Shown piece after piece: positions 25,412-34,620 of a stretch of DNA of 64,000 nucleotides. A model generated the notes under the pieces. That model saw nothing but the letters and a program-made list of their open reading frames with translations, ran no database searches and was not told where the DNA came from. The translations under genes were made by a program, and so were the position numbers. Position 1 is the stretch's first letter; the number at the start of each line of letters is the position of its first letter. Source of the stretch: VAZQ01 sp963725065 (GTDB lineage Bacteria > Pseudomonadota > Alphaproteobacteria > Rhizobiales > Xanthobacteraceae); NCBI GenBank assembly GCA_963725065.1, contig CAVRXD010000010.1, forward strand, positions 24,343 through 88,342, written 5' to 3'.

Positions 25412-26206
25412 ATGAAGTGTCTATTGCTCGCCGTTTCGTTTGTTTTAGCTTGGGCATTTGCCGGCGCGCACGCCGAGCCGATCGTCATTCTGACGACGGG
25501 CCAATCGAACATGGCCTATCGCATAATCATCGGGTCAGGCGGCGAAAGGTTTCGCTGGGATCCGGCGAAGAATGCGCGGTCATGGAATTGGAATTTTGTA
25601 GATGGGCATATCGGAACCGCGTTCACGCCGCTCAAGGATGACTCGATCAGTCTGGCTGATCGGATTGCATCAACGATCGCCAAAAAGCGCCCCGATCAGA
25701 CCGTCTACGTCATCAATATTTCGTTCTCCGGCCTGTCGATTGCCCATTGGTTGCCCCGCGCACCAGCACCGGATGTGTTCGCCAATATCCTGGCGAATGT
25801 GCCGAAGGCGCTCGCATCGATAGGCGCAACACGGATCGACTTTCTGGTGTGGTGGCAGGGCGAAAACCCAACCGGTCAGCCCACGGAGTATCCCGATCAC
25901 TTCGATGCCGTGATGCTGCGGCTGCAGGCAGAGCCGTGGTTTCCTCGCACCACCCCGGTAATGATCTTCGGCGTGGCGCCATCGCGGATCAGTAAGAACC
26001 CGGACTACGACTTCTACAATGGGCTCTTGCGCGAGGCGGCCGGCAGGTCGCCGAACCGGCAGTTCTTCGATACCGGAATCCTGGAAGAGCAATATTGGCT
26101 CGACGCCGCGCACCCGAACGGTATGGGCTTCTGGACCATCGGCAAGATGGCTGCGGAGCGATTAGACGGCTCGGTCCCGATCACTTCGGTACTGAGGGAG
26201 CGCTGA
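25412..26206 (+). CDS. Secreted SGNH/sialate O-acetylesterase-like hydrolase
   Basis: 264 residues from ATG 25412. Signal peptide 1-20 (MKCLLLAVSFVLAWAFAGAH). Block I TTGQSNMAYR holds the catalytic Ser in GQSNM, the block DFLVWWQGENP matches the WxQGE motif of the SASA/carbohydrate-esterase family, and the C-terminal DAAHPNGMGF supplies Asp and His. It would remove acetyl groups from sugars or glycans in the periplasm or outside. It overlaps no neighbour. The ribosome site GGGGCTGGAA is weak. The gene has more A/T-ending codons than most here, in line with recent acquisition or weak expression. Confidence 0.8.
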   Translation: MKCLLLAVSFVLAWAFAGAHAEPIVILTTGQSNMAYRIIIGSGGERFRWDPAKNARSWNWNFVDGHIGTAFTPLKDDSISLADRIASTIAKKRPDQTVYVINISFSGLSIAHWLPRAPAPDVFANILANVPKALASIGATRIDFLVWWQGENPTGQPTEYPDHFDAVMLRLQAEPWFPRTTPVMIFGVAPSRISKNPDYDFYNGLLREAAGRSPNRQFFDTGILEEQYWLDAAHPNGMGFWTIGKMAAERLDGSVPITSVLRER

Positions 26207-26336
26207 CGTCCTTCGCCTTCTCCAAGTCGGCGAATCTTGGCTTTCAACGCCGCGTTCTCGCCAGGACGCCCGCCCGGGCCTCGGCGCTGACATGGGCGTT
26301 GAGGGCCGCGTCGCGCCGAGACCGGCGCCGTCGAAC

Positions 26337-27971
26337 TCAGGCGTCCTGCACGATCTGCTGCGCGTCGCTGACGAGCATTTGCAGATGCCGCTCGTCGCGG
26401 AAACTCTCGGCATAGATCTTGTACACGGCTTCCGTGCCGGACGGACGCGCCGCGAACCAGCCGCCTGACGTGACCACCTTCAGGCCCCCGATGGGAGCCT
26501 TGTTTCCCGGAGCGTGCGTCAGCTTCAGAAGGATAGGTTCGCCGCCCGCGTTCGACGCCTTGACCGATTCGGGCGAGAGCCGCGCCAGCTTCGCCTTCTG
26601 TTCCGGCGTTGCCGGTGCGTCGATGCGGGTGTAGTAGGCCGGACCGAATTCGGCCGTGAGCGCAGTGTAGCGCTCGCCCGGATCGCGGCCCGTGCGCGCG
26701 GTCATCTCGGCGGCCAGCAGGTTCATGATCGGTCCGTCCTTGTCGGTCGTCCATACGCTGCCGTCGCGGCGCAGGAAGCTGGCGCCGGCGCTCTCCTCGC
26801 CGCCGAAGCAGCACGAGCCGTCGAACAATGCGGGCGCAAACCACTTGAAGCCCACGGGCACTTCGAACAGCCGGCGGCCCAGCTTGTTCACGACGCGATC
26901 GATCATGCCGCTGCTGACCAGGGTCTTCCCGACCGCGGCGTCCGCCGGCCAGTCGGGCCGGTGCGTCAGCAGATAGTCGATCGCCACCGTCAGGTAGTGG
27001 TTGGGATTCATCAATCCCGCCGTTGGCGTCACGATGCCATGCCGATCGGAGTCCGGGTCGTTGGCGAACGCGACCCGATAGCGGTCCTTGAGGCCGACGA
27101 GCCGGGCCATCGCATAGGGGCTCGAGCAGTCCATTCGGATGGCGCCATCGTGGTCGACGGTCATGAACGAGAAGGACGGATCGATCTGAGGATTGGTGAC
27201 CGCGATGTCGAGGCCGTAGATCGAGTTGATCAGGTCCCAGTAGCCCGCGGCGGCGCCGCCGAGCGGGTCGACCGCCAGCGCCAGCTTCGCACCGCGGATG
27301 GCATCCATGTCGATGACATTGCGCAGGTCCTCGACATAGGGGCGCATGAGGTCGCGCTGATGCGTCGTTTGGCTGCTGATGGCGGCCTGCAGCGGCAGCC
27401 GCTTCACCTGGGTATTGCCGTTCCGCAGCAGCGCGTTGGCGCGCGCCTCGATCCACTTGGTGACATCGGTATCGGCCGGCCCGCCGTTGGGCGGATTGTA
27501 CTTGAAGCCGCCGTCCTCCGGCGGATTGTGCGAGGGCGTAATGACGATGCCGTCGGCGAGGCCATCGCTGCGCCCGCGATTGTGGACGAGGATGGCGTGA
27601 GAAATGACAGGCGTCGGCGTGAAGCCGTCGTCGCGCTGGATCACGGTCGGCACGTCGTTGGCCGCCAGCACCTCGAGCGCGGTACGCTGCGCCGGCCCCG
27701 AGAGCGCGTGCGTGTCCTTGCCCATGTAGAGCGGACCGGTGACGGTCTGCTCTTCCCGGTAGTCGCAGATCGCCTGGGTGATCGCCAGGATGTGCGGCTC
27801 ATTGAACGAGCCGCGCAGGGATGTTCCGCGGTGCCCGCTGGTCCCGAAGCTGACCTGCTGGGCGGGATCGTCCGCATCCGGCCGGCGCTCGAAATAGTCC
27901 CGTTCCAGCCGCGGGAGATCAACCAGCATCGCCTTTGGGGCCGGCTTGCCGGCCAGTGGTGAAAGCGCCAT
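26337..27971 (-). CDS. pgm: Phosphoglucomutase, alpha-D-glucose-phosphate specific
   Basis: 544 residues from ATG 27971 with ACGGAGACGGA upstream. The N-terminal domain has FGTSGHRGTSLRGSF; the phosphoserine loop is GIVITPSHNPPEDGG with Ser at about 147; the magnesium loop is ANDPDSDRHG; the sugar-binding loop is CFGGEESAGASF; the phosphate-binding loop is SGGWFAARPSGTEAVYKIY. It interconverts glucose 1-phosphate and glucose 6-phosphate for glycogen and sugar-nucleotide metabolism. Full length for the family. A stump of glycogen phosphorylase lies just upstream on the same strand. Confidence 0.95.
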   Translation of the reverse strand: MALSPLAGKPAPKAMLVDLPRLERDYFERRPDADDPAQQVSFGTSGHRGTSLRGSFNEPHILAITQAICDYREEQTVTGPLYMGKDTHALSGPAQRTALEVLAANDVPTVIQRDDGFTPTPVISHAILVHNRGRSDGLADGIVITPSHNPPEDGGFKYNPPNGGPADTDVTKWIEARANALLRNGNTQVKRLPLQAAISSQTTHQRDLMRPYVEDLRNVIDMDAIRGAKLALAVDPLGGAAAGYWDLINSIYGLDIAVTNPQIDPSFSFMTVDHDGAIRMDCSSPYAMARLVGLKDRYRVAFANDPDSDRHGIVTPTAGLMNPNHYLTVAIDYLLTHRPDWPADAAVGKTLVSSGMIDRVVNKLGRRLFEVPVGFKWFAPALFDGSCCFGGEESAGASFLRRDGSVWTTDKDGPIMNLLAAEMTARTGRDPGERYTALTAEFGPAYYTRIDAPATPEQKAKLARLSPESVKASNAGGEPILLKLTHAPGNKAPIGGLKVVTSGGWFAARPSGTEAVYKIYAESFRDERHLQMLVSDAQQIVQDA

Positions 27972-28147
27972 TCCGTCTCCGTCTCGTGCGTAGCCGCTTA
28001 GGCTGGACGCAAGGCCGTTGCCACGCACTCGATGTGCCCGCCTCCCCCAACGCAAGATAAGACGCGACCCGGGCTTGCCCGGGGCGCGCGGGGAGGGAGC
28101 AGACCGAGTCTGCCGCGCGAGCTGACTCCATCTCAACGGAACACGCC

Positions 28148-28245
28148 TTATCCCACCGGGCAAGGCTTGGCGTGCCATATCTCGGACGCGTATTGCGCGA
28201 TGGTCCGGTCGCTGGAGAACTTGCCGGAGCCGACCACGCAGAGAT
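28148..28245 (-). pseudogene. glgP: C-terminal stump of glycogen phosphorylase
   Basis: The minus-strand frame reads VVGSGKFSSDRTIAQYASEI and WHAKPCPVG before TAA (28150-28148). SGxFSSDRTIxxYAxxIW is the conserved C-terminal signature of GlgP, an enzyme of about 800 residues. No more of it is found upstream, because unrelated sequence and the MocR gene follow. It is a deletion remnant. With pgm 180 bp downstream on the same strand it marks the site of a former glg gene cluster. Confidence 0.8.
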
Positions 28246-28328
28246 CGGGAGGTTCTTGCGGCGGGTTACGTCAGGCCCGGCAACAACCGGAAGAGACAGA
28301 CAACCGGGCGTGCCGCAATGACTGCAGT

Positions 28329-29792
28329 CTATCGCCGCGAATGCCGCCTTATGATCCCCGCCAGGCCACGCAGACCTTCGTCGATCTTTTTTTCCCCAAT
28401 CATGCCATATCCGAACACCAATCCGTTCAGAGCCGGCGAGCTTTTCGCGAACGCGTCAAGCGGCGTTACTTCGATGCCGATTTCCGCAGCGCTTGCGGCA
28501 ACGACGCGAGCGCCGACAGGCGTCAGCAGCCTCGCCGCCAGATGCAGGCCGGACTCGCCTCCCATGGGCTGCAACTGTTTGCCGCAGTGGTCCGCCAGGG
28601 CGCGAAGCAGCTCGCCGCGGCGGCGACCATAGACCGTTCGCGCCTTTCGAACGTGGCGGGCCATGTGACCTTCGTCGATGAATATTGCGAGTGCCTCCTG
28701 TGCGAGCACGGTCCCATGCCAATCGGCGATCCGCTTGGCTTCGACGAGGGCCGGCTGCGCCCATTTGGGGACAACGACAAAGCCGAGCCTGATCTCGGGA
28801 AACAGACTTTTTGAGAATGTACCCACGTAGAAGACGAGGTCCGTTTGATCGAGCGTCTTCAGCGCATCAAGGGACCGGCCGTCATACCGGAACTCGGAAT
28901 CGTAGTCGTCCTCGATAACAGCCGCGTCGTGCGATTGGGCAAAATCGAGCAAAGTCATACGGCGGCGAGGAGACATGACGATGCCCAGGGGAAACTGGTG
29001 GCTGGGCGTCACGCAGATGACGCGTGTCGTAGATGGCAGTTGATCCACGACAAGGCCTTCCGAGTCGACGGCGACGGTAACCAGCTTCGCGCCGGCCGCA
29101 GCGAAAGCCGCCCGCAGCGGCGGATAGCCCGGTTCTTCAACGGCTACCGTGGTCTTCCCGGGCGTCACCAGTATCCGCGCAATCAGGTCGAAGGCCTGCT
29201 GGGCGCCGGCGGTGACGACAACATCGTCGGCTTGGCAGGCCACCAGCCTTGCAAATGAAACATGCTTCGAGATGGCGTCGCGAAGCACGTGCCGACCTTC
29301 AGGTTCGGCATAGGCCGTCGGAGACTTCGACAGCGTCCTGAGCGCTCGCGCGGTCACGCGCCGCCAGACCTGAAGCGGAAGCAACGACCGGTCGGGAAGA
29401 CCGACCCGGAAATCAAAACGCGGTGTTGCGGCTGGCCTTGGGCGTAGCGATCTTGCCGACCCGCGCCAGAATGCGGCCAAGCGCCCGTCTCCGCCGGCTT
29501 CCGTGGCGTGGCTCTTTCGCGGGTTTTGGCGCGGACGCATGTCGGCCACAAAGGTACCGGCGCCCGGACGCGAGGTCAGGTAGCCCTCGCTGAGCAAGAG
29601 GTCGTAGCTCGCAATGGCCGTGTTGCGCGACACGCCCAGATGCATTGCAAATGCTCGCGTGGACGGCATGCGAAGGCCAGGCTGCAGCCGCCCGTCAAGG
29701 ATCGCGGCCCTTAGCTGCTGATGCAAATTCCGAAGCAGGCGTCGCGATCCCTTGCCGGGAAGGCGGATCGGAAGCTCCAGAACTGGCTCCAT
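28329..29792 (-). CDS. MocR/PdxR-type regulator (GntR domain + aminotransferase domain)
   Basis: 487 residues from ATG 29792. The N-terminal winged helix (LHQQLRAAILDGRLQPGLRM, PSTRAFAMHLGVSRNTAIAS, LTSRPGAGTFV) is GntR type; from about residue 120 an aminotransferase fold type I follows, with VTAGAQQAFDLIARIL, the PLP contact DDYDSEFRYD and the PLP lysine in YVGTFSKSLFPEIRLGF. Such proteins sense PLP or an amino compound and often control the adjacent divergent gene. Here that gene is a haloalkane dehalogenase 113 bp away. The longer open frame to 29903 would run across the shared promoter region and is not supported. Confidence 0.9.
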   Translation of the reverse strand: MEPVLELPIRLPGKGSRRLLRNLHQQLRAAILDGRLQPGLRMPSTRAFAMHLGVSRNTAIASYDLLLSEGYLTSRPGAGTFVADMRPRQNPRKSHATEAGGDGRLAAFWRGSARSLRPRPAATPRFDFRVGLPDRSLLPLQVWRRVTARALRTLSKSPTAYAEPEGRHVLRDAISKHVSFARLVACQADDVVVTAGAQQAFDLIARILVTPGKTTVAVEEPGYPPLRAAFAAAGAKLVTVAVDSEGLVVDQLPSTTRVICVTPSHQFPLGIVMSPRRRMTLLDFAQSHDAAVIEDDYDSEFRYDGRSLDALKTLDQTDLVFYVGTFSKSLFPEIRLGFVVVPKWAQPALVEAKRIADWHGTVLAQEALAIFIDEGHMARHVRKARTVYGRRRGELLRALADHCGKQLQPMGGESGLHLAARLLTPVGARVVAASAAEIGIEVTPLDAFAKSSPALNGLVFGYGMIGEKKIDEGLRGLAGIIRRHSRR

Positions 29793-29905
29793 GCTATTTT
29801 CCGGAATTGGCACTTTTTTAGTACCACTTGTCTGGGCATGGTTCAATGCATCCAGGGATCGCTGGGGCAGGGCCCGACGACCCGCGCATTCGCGAGGACG
29901 CAAGG
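29793..29905. promoter_or_regulatory. Divergent promoter region between MocR gene and haloalkane dehalogenase
   Basis: 113 bases separate the two start codons and must hold both promoters and the probable MocR operator. The centre is A/T-rich (GGCACTTTTTTAGTACCACT). I see no perfect repeated operator by eye, so the binding site is not defined. Confidence 0.4.
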
Positions 29906-30805
29906 ATGCACACGCATATCGACCAACATCACGTCGCCACTCTCGATTCGACCATGGCTTACAGGGAAGTGGGAGCGAGCGGCCGGGCCGTCGCGCTCTT
30001 CCTGCACGGCAATCCGACTTCGTCGTTCATCTGGCGCAACATCATGCCGCAGGTGGCGCCCGTGGCGCGCTGCATTGCGCCCGACTTGATCGGCTTTGGG
30101 CAGTCGGGAAAGCCGGATATCGAGTATCGCTTCTTCGATCACGCGCGATACCTCGACGCATTCATCGAAGCTCTCCACGTCGATCAGTTCTTTCTCGTGG
30201 CCCAGGACTGGGGAACGGCATTGGCTTTTCACTTCGCGGCGCGGCGCCCTGCGCAGGTGTGCGGCCTCGCCTTCATGGAGTTCATTCGGCCGATGCCGAG
30301 CTGGGAGGATTTTCACCAGTCACCTGTGGCGCGCGAGACGTTCCGCAAGTTCCGAACGCCGGGCGAGGGCGAAGCGATGATTCTGGAAGGCAATGCATTC
30401 ATCGAGCGGGTGCTTCCCGGCTCGATCAAGCGCAAGCTCAGCGACGAGGAGATGGCCGCCTATCGCAACCCGTTTCTCACGCCAGATTCCCGGCGGCCGA
30501 TATGGCGGCTCCCAAACGAGCTGCCGATCGAGGGCGAGCCGGCCGACGTCCATGCCGCCCTTGAAGCTGCGCATGCCGCGCTGGCCGCCGCGGATTATCC
30601 CAAACTGCTGTTCGTTGGTGATCCGGGCGCGCTGGTCTCGCCAGCCTTTGCCGAACGCTTCGCCGCTTCGGTCAAGAACTGCCAAGTCGTGCCGCTTGGA
30701 CCCGGTTTGCACTATTTGCAGGAAGATCACGCCGAGGCAATCGGCCACTCGATCGCTGACTGGATTTCCGAGATCGAAGCCAAGCGAGGGCCGACCCGAG
30801 AATGA
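29906..30805 (+). CDS. dhaA: Haloalkane dehalogenase, DhaA/HLD-II type
   Basis: 299 residues from ATG 29906 with AGGACGCAAGG upstream. All catalytic parts of the HLD-II subfamily are present: halide-binding Asn36 in FLHGNPTSSFIW, nucleophile Asp101 and halide-stabilising Trp102 in LVAQDWGTALAF, Glu125 in FMEFIRPMPSWEDF and His269 in GLHYLQEDH. It hydrolyses haloalkanes to alcohol and halide in the cytosol. No signal peptide. The divergent MocR gene suggests controlled expression. The gene is intact, and enzyme identity is secure, though the natural substrate is unknown. Confidence 0.93.
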   Translation: MHTHIDQHHVATLDSTMAYREVGASGRAVALFLHGNPTSSFIWRNIMPQVAPVARCIAPDLIGFGQSGKPDIEYRFFDHARYLDAFIEALHVDQFFLVAQDWGTALAFHFAARRPAQVCGLAFMEFIRPMPSWEDFHQSPVARETFRKFRTPGEGEAMILEGNAFIERVLPGSIKRKLSDEEMAAYRNPFLTPDSRRPIWRLPNELPIEGEPADVHAALEAAHAALAAADYPKLLFVGDPGALVSPAFAERFAASVKNCQVVPLGPGLHYLQEDHAEAIGHSIADWISEIEAKRGPTRE

Positions 30806-30905
30806 GCGGCCCGAGACGGCTCGGATTCAACCATCGGCTCCTTCGCCATCGCTCAATCGATCGCGCCGCTTCGCGGTGAGCGTCACGCGAGCGTCACTTG
30901 AGCGT

Positions 30906-32003
30906 TCACTTGGGCACGGCCTTGAAGGTGCTGATCTGCTCGATCACCGGCTTCCACAGCGCCTGCTCGGTGCGGATGTAGCTGAGCAACTCAGCGGGCG
31001 ACATCGGATTGACGTAGCTGGCGATGTCCTCGAAGCGCTGCTTCGTGGCCGGCTCGCTCAGCACCGCGCGCAGATCGTCGCTGATCTTGGCGGCGATCGG
31101 CGCGGGCGTGCCGGGCGGGCCCATCAGCGCGAAGAAGCCGAGCGCGCGCGGGATCGCGGGCAGCGTTTCGGCGATGGTCGGCGTCTCGGGCCGGTTCGGC
31201 AGGCGCTGGGCCGAGCCCACCGCAAGCAGCTTGAGCTTGCCGCCGTTGATCGAGCCGACCAGACTCGGCAGGCCATCCATGATCACCTGCACGCGGCCGC
31301 CCATGACGTCGCTCAGGCCGGCCGGCGTGCCGGGATAGTTGATCGACGTCCAATCCAGCCCGGCGGCGAGCTTGATCCATTCGGAGGTTAGATGCGGGAT
31401 GCCGCCGCGGCTGAGCACCGCGACATTGATCTCGCCGGGCCGCTTCTTCACGTAGTCGATCAGCTCGCCGAGCGTGTTGACGCCGAGCGAAGGTGGCACC
31501 GCAATCGCCATCGGCTGCTCGCAGACGAAGCCGATCGAGACGAAGTCCCGCACCAGATCGTACGGATAGTCCTTCGCGATCTCGGGCAGCGCGACGAAAC
31601 TCGACGACAACGCAAAGAGGAGCGTGTAACCGTCGGCCGGTGCAGACCCCGCGACCTTCATACCGATCGAGCCGGCCGCGCCCGGATGGTTGGCGACGAA
31701 CGCCTGCTGGCCAAAGCGGTGCGTCAGGCCTTCCGCCACGATCCGCGCGATCACGTCAGGCGCGCCGCCGGCGCCTGTCGTCACGATCACTTTGACCGGG
31801 GCTGTGGGATAGCTCTGGGCGAGCGCGGAGCGCCAACCAGAGGCGAGCGCGAGCGTGCCTGCACCGATGGTCGCGATCGTCCTCATCCCGATGAGAAACC
31901 GGCGGCGGTCAACCGACACTTCGCAGGCCGAGCTGGCCACCGGCACGCCGGTGGAAGAAGCCGATCCCGATTGCCGCGGATGGCGGCGCAATTCCTCGTT
32001 CAT
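30906..32003 (-). CDS. TctC-type (Bug) solute receptor 3
   Basis: About 365 residues from ATG 32003 (MNEELRRHPRQSG); the real leader is further in, at VDRRRFLIGMRTIATIGAGT, a Tat-like signal, so a later start is possible. Mature start AQSYPTAPVKVIVTTGAGGA, then FVANHPGAAGSIGMK, SAPADGYTLLFA and YPGTPAGLSDVMGGRVQVIM. The phosphate/carboxylate loop differs from the usual YRG (YPGTPAG). Ligand unknown. It is adjacent to the dehalogenase but convergent with it. Confidence 0.9.
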   Translation of the reverse strand: MNEELRRHPRQSGSASSTGVPVASSACEVSVDRRRFLIGMRTIATIGAGTLALASGWRSALAQSYPTAPVKVIVTTGAGGAPDVIARIVAEGLTHRFGQQAFVANHPGAAGSIGMKVAGSAPADGYTLLFALSSSFVALPEIAKDYPYDLVRDFVSIGFVCEQPMAIAVPPSLGVNTLGELIDYVKKRPGEINVAVLSRGGIPHLTSEWIKLAAGLDWTSINYPGTPAGLSDVMGGRVQVIMDGLPSLVGSINGGKLKLLAVGSAQRLPNRPETPTIAETLPAIPRALGFFALMGPPGTPAPIAAKISDDLRAVLSEPATKQRFEDIASYVNPMSPAELLSYIRTEQALWKPVIEQISTFKAVPK

Positions 32004-32322
32004 CCCGTCACCTGTCTTTCTGCCGATGTCATATCTGGTTCCGATATGCGTGTGAGACTGCGTCGAGAACGATCGCTTCGCCGTCAACGTTTGCCGTCGC
32101 GGGGACTCCGATCAAGGCAGTCTCAACAGATGTAGCGTCCTCGCATTTTAACGCCGCCGTTACGCGCGCCGGCCGACACGGTGCAGGGTTCGCCCGCGCC
32201 AGAGTTGTGCGCTCATCATACGACGTTAATTGATTGGCCATCCAAATTTACGGCAACTTTCCTTGCCGACCGGCGGGAACTCCCAGCGAAATAAAGGTCC
32301 ATCGCAACGGGAGGAACCTCCG
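32004..32322. other. Intergenic region between receptor 3 and a small secreted gene
   Basis: A minus-strand frame of 70 codons (32029-32241, MANQLTSYDERTTLARANPA) is open here, but it lacks a ribosome site and recognisable features, so I do not call it. No repeat or clear hairpin was seen. The promoter of the plus-strand gene at 32323 should lie at its right end. Confidence 0.3.
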
Positions 32323-32526
32323 ATGAAGCATCTGGCAATCGCCACCTTTATCCTCGGTATATTTGTTACGGCCGCGCATGCTCAAGCCCAGAAGCCCGTG
32401 ATATTCAACGGCATGGTCTTCGACGCGCCTCCGGCGCAAGGCTGGGAGGCCCAGCAGGCGGCACCGAAGGCGAAAACGTCGCATCAAGCCAAGAAGCGCA
32501 ACGGCCACAAGAGCTCGGCGTCGTAA
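32323..32526 (+). CDS. Small secreted protein, unknown
   Basis: 67 residues from ATG 32323 with CGGGAGGAACCTCCG upstream. Signal peptide 1-20 (MKHLAIATFILGIFVTAAHA). The mature part is short, with FNGMVFDAPPAQGWEAQQ and a Lys/His-rich tail (KTSHQAKKRNGHKSSAS). Positively charged periplasmic peptide of unknown role. Confidence 0.55.
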   Translation: MKHLAIATFILGIFVTAAHAQAQKPVIFNGMVFDAPPAQGWEAQQAAPKAKTSHQAKKRNGHKSSAS

Positions 32527-32640
32527 ACGCCTTGCGCGAGGCGATCCCGTCATAGCGTAGAGTCATGGCGGGATCGTTTACGCGCAAGATATTCGCCCGC
32601 AAGCCGCGCTCGCGTTGGACGCCGAGTTGCCGGCGGAGCG

Positions 32641-32730
32641 TCATTCGATCATCGCGATCGCCTGCTTGAGGCTTTCCCGCATATGGTTGAAGGCCACCGA
32701 CAGCGCCGAGATCTCCGCCGGGGCAAAAAA
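32641..32730 (-). pseudogene. Stump of a HAMP-domain protein
   Basis: The minus-strand frame reads FAPAEISALSVAFNHMRESL, then KQAIAMIE and TGA. The motif (D/A)EI..L..AFN.MRESL is the second helix of a HAMP domain in sensor proteins. Nothing else of the gene is left, so it is a deletion relic. Confidence 0.5.
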
Positions 32731-32740
32731 TTGCCGCGAG

Positions 32741-33718
32741 CTATTGCTGCGGGATGCCGGCAGCCTCGCGCACCTTGTTCCAGCGCGCGACCTCCGCCGC
32801 CATGTGCTTGCCGAACGCCTCGGGCGTCGAACCGCCCACGACCACGCCGGCCTTGGTCAGCCGCTCCTGCACCGCCGCTTCGGTCAGGCTTTCGTTGATC
32901 GTCTTGTTGAGCCGGGCGACGATCGCCGGCGGGATGTCACGCGGCGCGAACACGCCGTACCAGGTGGTGACGTCGTAGCCGGGGAGCACGCCGGATTCAA
33001 TCGCCGCGGGCACGTCGGGCACTGCCGGAAACCGGTCCTTGCCGGTGACCGCGAGCGCCTTGAGCTGACCGGACTGGACCTGCCCCAGCACGGCTGAAAT
33101 CGTATCGAACAGCACGTCGACCTGCTTGCCGACCACCGCGGAGATCGCCTCCGGCGAGCTGCGGAACGGCACATGCAGGATGTCGATGCCGGCGGTCTGC
33201 CGGAACAGCTCGCCGGTGAAATGCTGGGTGGCGCCGAAGCCGGGGCTGGCGAATGAGATCTTGCCGGGATTGGCCTTGGCGGACGCGATCAGCGCCTTGA
33301 CGTCATTGGCCGGGAAGTCCGGTCGCGCGACGATGATCAGGCCGGCGGTCGCCACCAGCGACACCGGATCGAACGCGGTGAGCGTGTCGTAGCGCAGCGA
33401 CTTGTTCATCGCCGCGGCGATGATCTGGCCGGCGGTCATCATGCCGAGCGTGTAGCCGTCCTTGTCGGCGCGGGCGACCGCCTCGTTGCCGAGGGTGCCG
33501 GCGGCGCCCGGCCGGTTCTCGATCACGACCGGCTGGCCGAGCTTTTCCTGCAGCGACTGCGCGACGATGCGGCCGATGATGTCGGCGCCGCCGCCGGGTC
33601 CGAACGGCACGATGATGCGGATCGGACGTTGTGGCCATTCCTGCGCCGATGCACCGACGGTGCTGCGAAGCAGTCCAGCGGCGGTGGAGGCGGCAAGCAT
33701 CGTACGTCGCGTGAGCAT
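32741..33718 (-). CDS. TctC-type (Bug) solute receptor 4
   Basis: 325 residues from ATG 33718 with CGGGAGGGAACCG upstream. Tat-type leader MLTRRTMLAASTAAGLL ending near ASA. Mature QEWPQRPIRIIVPFGPGGGA, VVIENRPGAAGTLGNE, RADKDGYTLGMM and FRSSPEAISAVVGKQVDVLF follow the family pattern. Ligand unknown. A MaoC-like gene stands divergently 320 bp away. Confidence 0.92.
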   Translation of the reverse strand: MLTRRTMLAASTAAGLLRSTVGASAQEWPQRPIRIIVPFGPGGGADIIGRIVAQSLQEKLGQPVVIENRPGAAGTLGNEAVARADKDGYTLGMMTAGQIIAAAMNKSLRYDTLTAFDPVSLVATAGLIIVARPDFPANDVKALIASAKANPGKISFASPGFGATQHFTGELFRQTAGIDILHVPFRSSPEAISAVVGKQVDVLFDTISAVLGQVQSGQLKALAVTGKDRFPAVPDVPAAIESGVLPGYDVTTWYGVFAPRDIPPAIVARLNKTINESLTEAAVQERLTKAGVVVGGSTPEAFGKHMAAEVARWNKVREAAGIPQQ

Positions 33719-34038
33719 CGGTTCCCTCCCGGCGTCCAAGGCTGACGCTTTGGACATGCGGCCATTATCGAGGCGTTGCCGCTGGTTGTTGTTGTCATTG
33801 TTGTTGTATCGATTTTCACGCGCAGCGCCTACCCGGCGGCGCGATGCCGCAGCTTGGCACCGCCCGCTCGGGCGGCCGCGGCCGGTGCGAATCTGGCCGC
33901 ATTAACGCAGGAATGCCCACCGACCAGAACAGCCTTGCCCTACCCGGCGCCGCGCGCAAGATCTCGCCCGGAAGCCGCCGCTCGACCTCATGGTCAGGTC
34001 GGGAACCCGCGCGCGAGGCCGATCGACAGGAGCACGCA

Positions 34039-34497
34039 GTGAAGCGAGCCTATCTCGAAGACCTCGCGCCGGGGCAGGTGTTCACGTCGGACGCGCGCGC
34101 CGTGGTCGATGCCGCTTCCATCAAACGATTTTCCGGCGAGTTCGACCGGCAGGTCTTCCACCTGGACGAGGCGGCCGCGCAGACGACCTTCTTCGGGGAG
34201 ATGGTCGCGAGCGGATGGCACACGACCGCGGTGACGATGCAGCTCATCGTCGACACCTTGCCGCTGTCCCACGGCATCATCGGCAGCGGCGTCGACGAGT
34301 TGCGGTGGCCACGGCCGGTGCGGCCGGGCGACACGCTGCATCTGCATTGCGAGATCATCGCGGTGACGCCGTCCAAGCTGCATCCGTCGCGCGGCACCGT
34401 GCGGGTGCGGATGACGACGCTCAACCAGAAGGACCAGCCGGTGCAAACGATGGTTGCAAATCTGCTTGCGTTTCGCCGGCCCGAGCAAGACGCCTGA
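34039..34497 (+). CDS. MaoC-like hot-dog dehydratase
   Basis: 152 residues from GTG 34039 behind CAGGAGCACGCA. The hot-dog core has LAPGQVFTSDARAVVDAASI, the active-site region ASGWHTTAVTMQLIV with the catalytic-type Asp/His segment FDRQVFHLDEAAAQ, and RWPRPVRPGDTLHLHCEI. Members hydrate enoyl-CoA thioesters. The pattern FDxQxFHxD is that of MaoC proteins linked to CoA-ester catabolism. Cytosolic. Its neighbours are an ABC receptor downstream and a TctC receptor upstream. Confidence 0.88.
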   Translation: MKRAYLEDLAPGQVFTSDARAVVDAASIKRFSGEFDRQVFHLDEAAAQTTFFGEMVASGWHTTAVTMQLIVDTLPLSHGIIGSGVDELRWPRPVRPGDTLHLHCEIIAVTPSKLHPSRGTVRVRMTTLNQKDQPVQTMVANLLAFRRPEQDA

Positions 34498-34620
34498 CGC
34501 GAACGCCGGCCCGATCCATCCGCGCGCAACACGTGCGGCTCGCATGTCGAATCGAAGCCCGCTATGCTCGCGCGACAAGCGTCGACGATAACGGCGCACG
34601 AAATCGCCAGGGAGGAGACA

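Noticed and set aside
29805..29845. Sigma-54 promoter (GGCAC start) between the MocR and dehalogenase genes.
   Set aside because: The GC element of the -12 box is not found at the required spacing.
32029..32241. A 70-codon minus-strand frame upstream of receptor 3.
   Set aside because: No ribosome site, no recognisable feature, and it ends just before the receptor start; more likely leader DNA.
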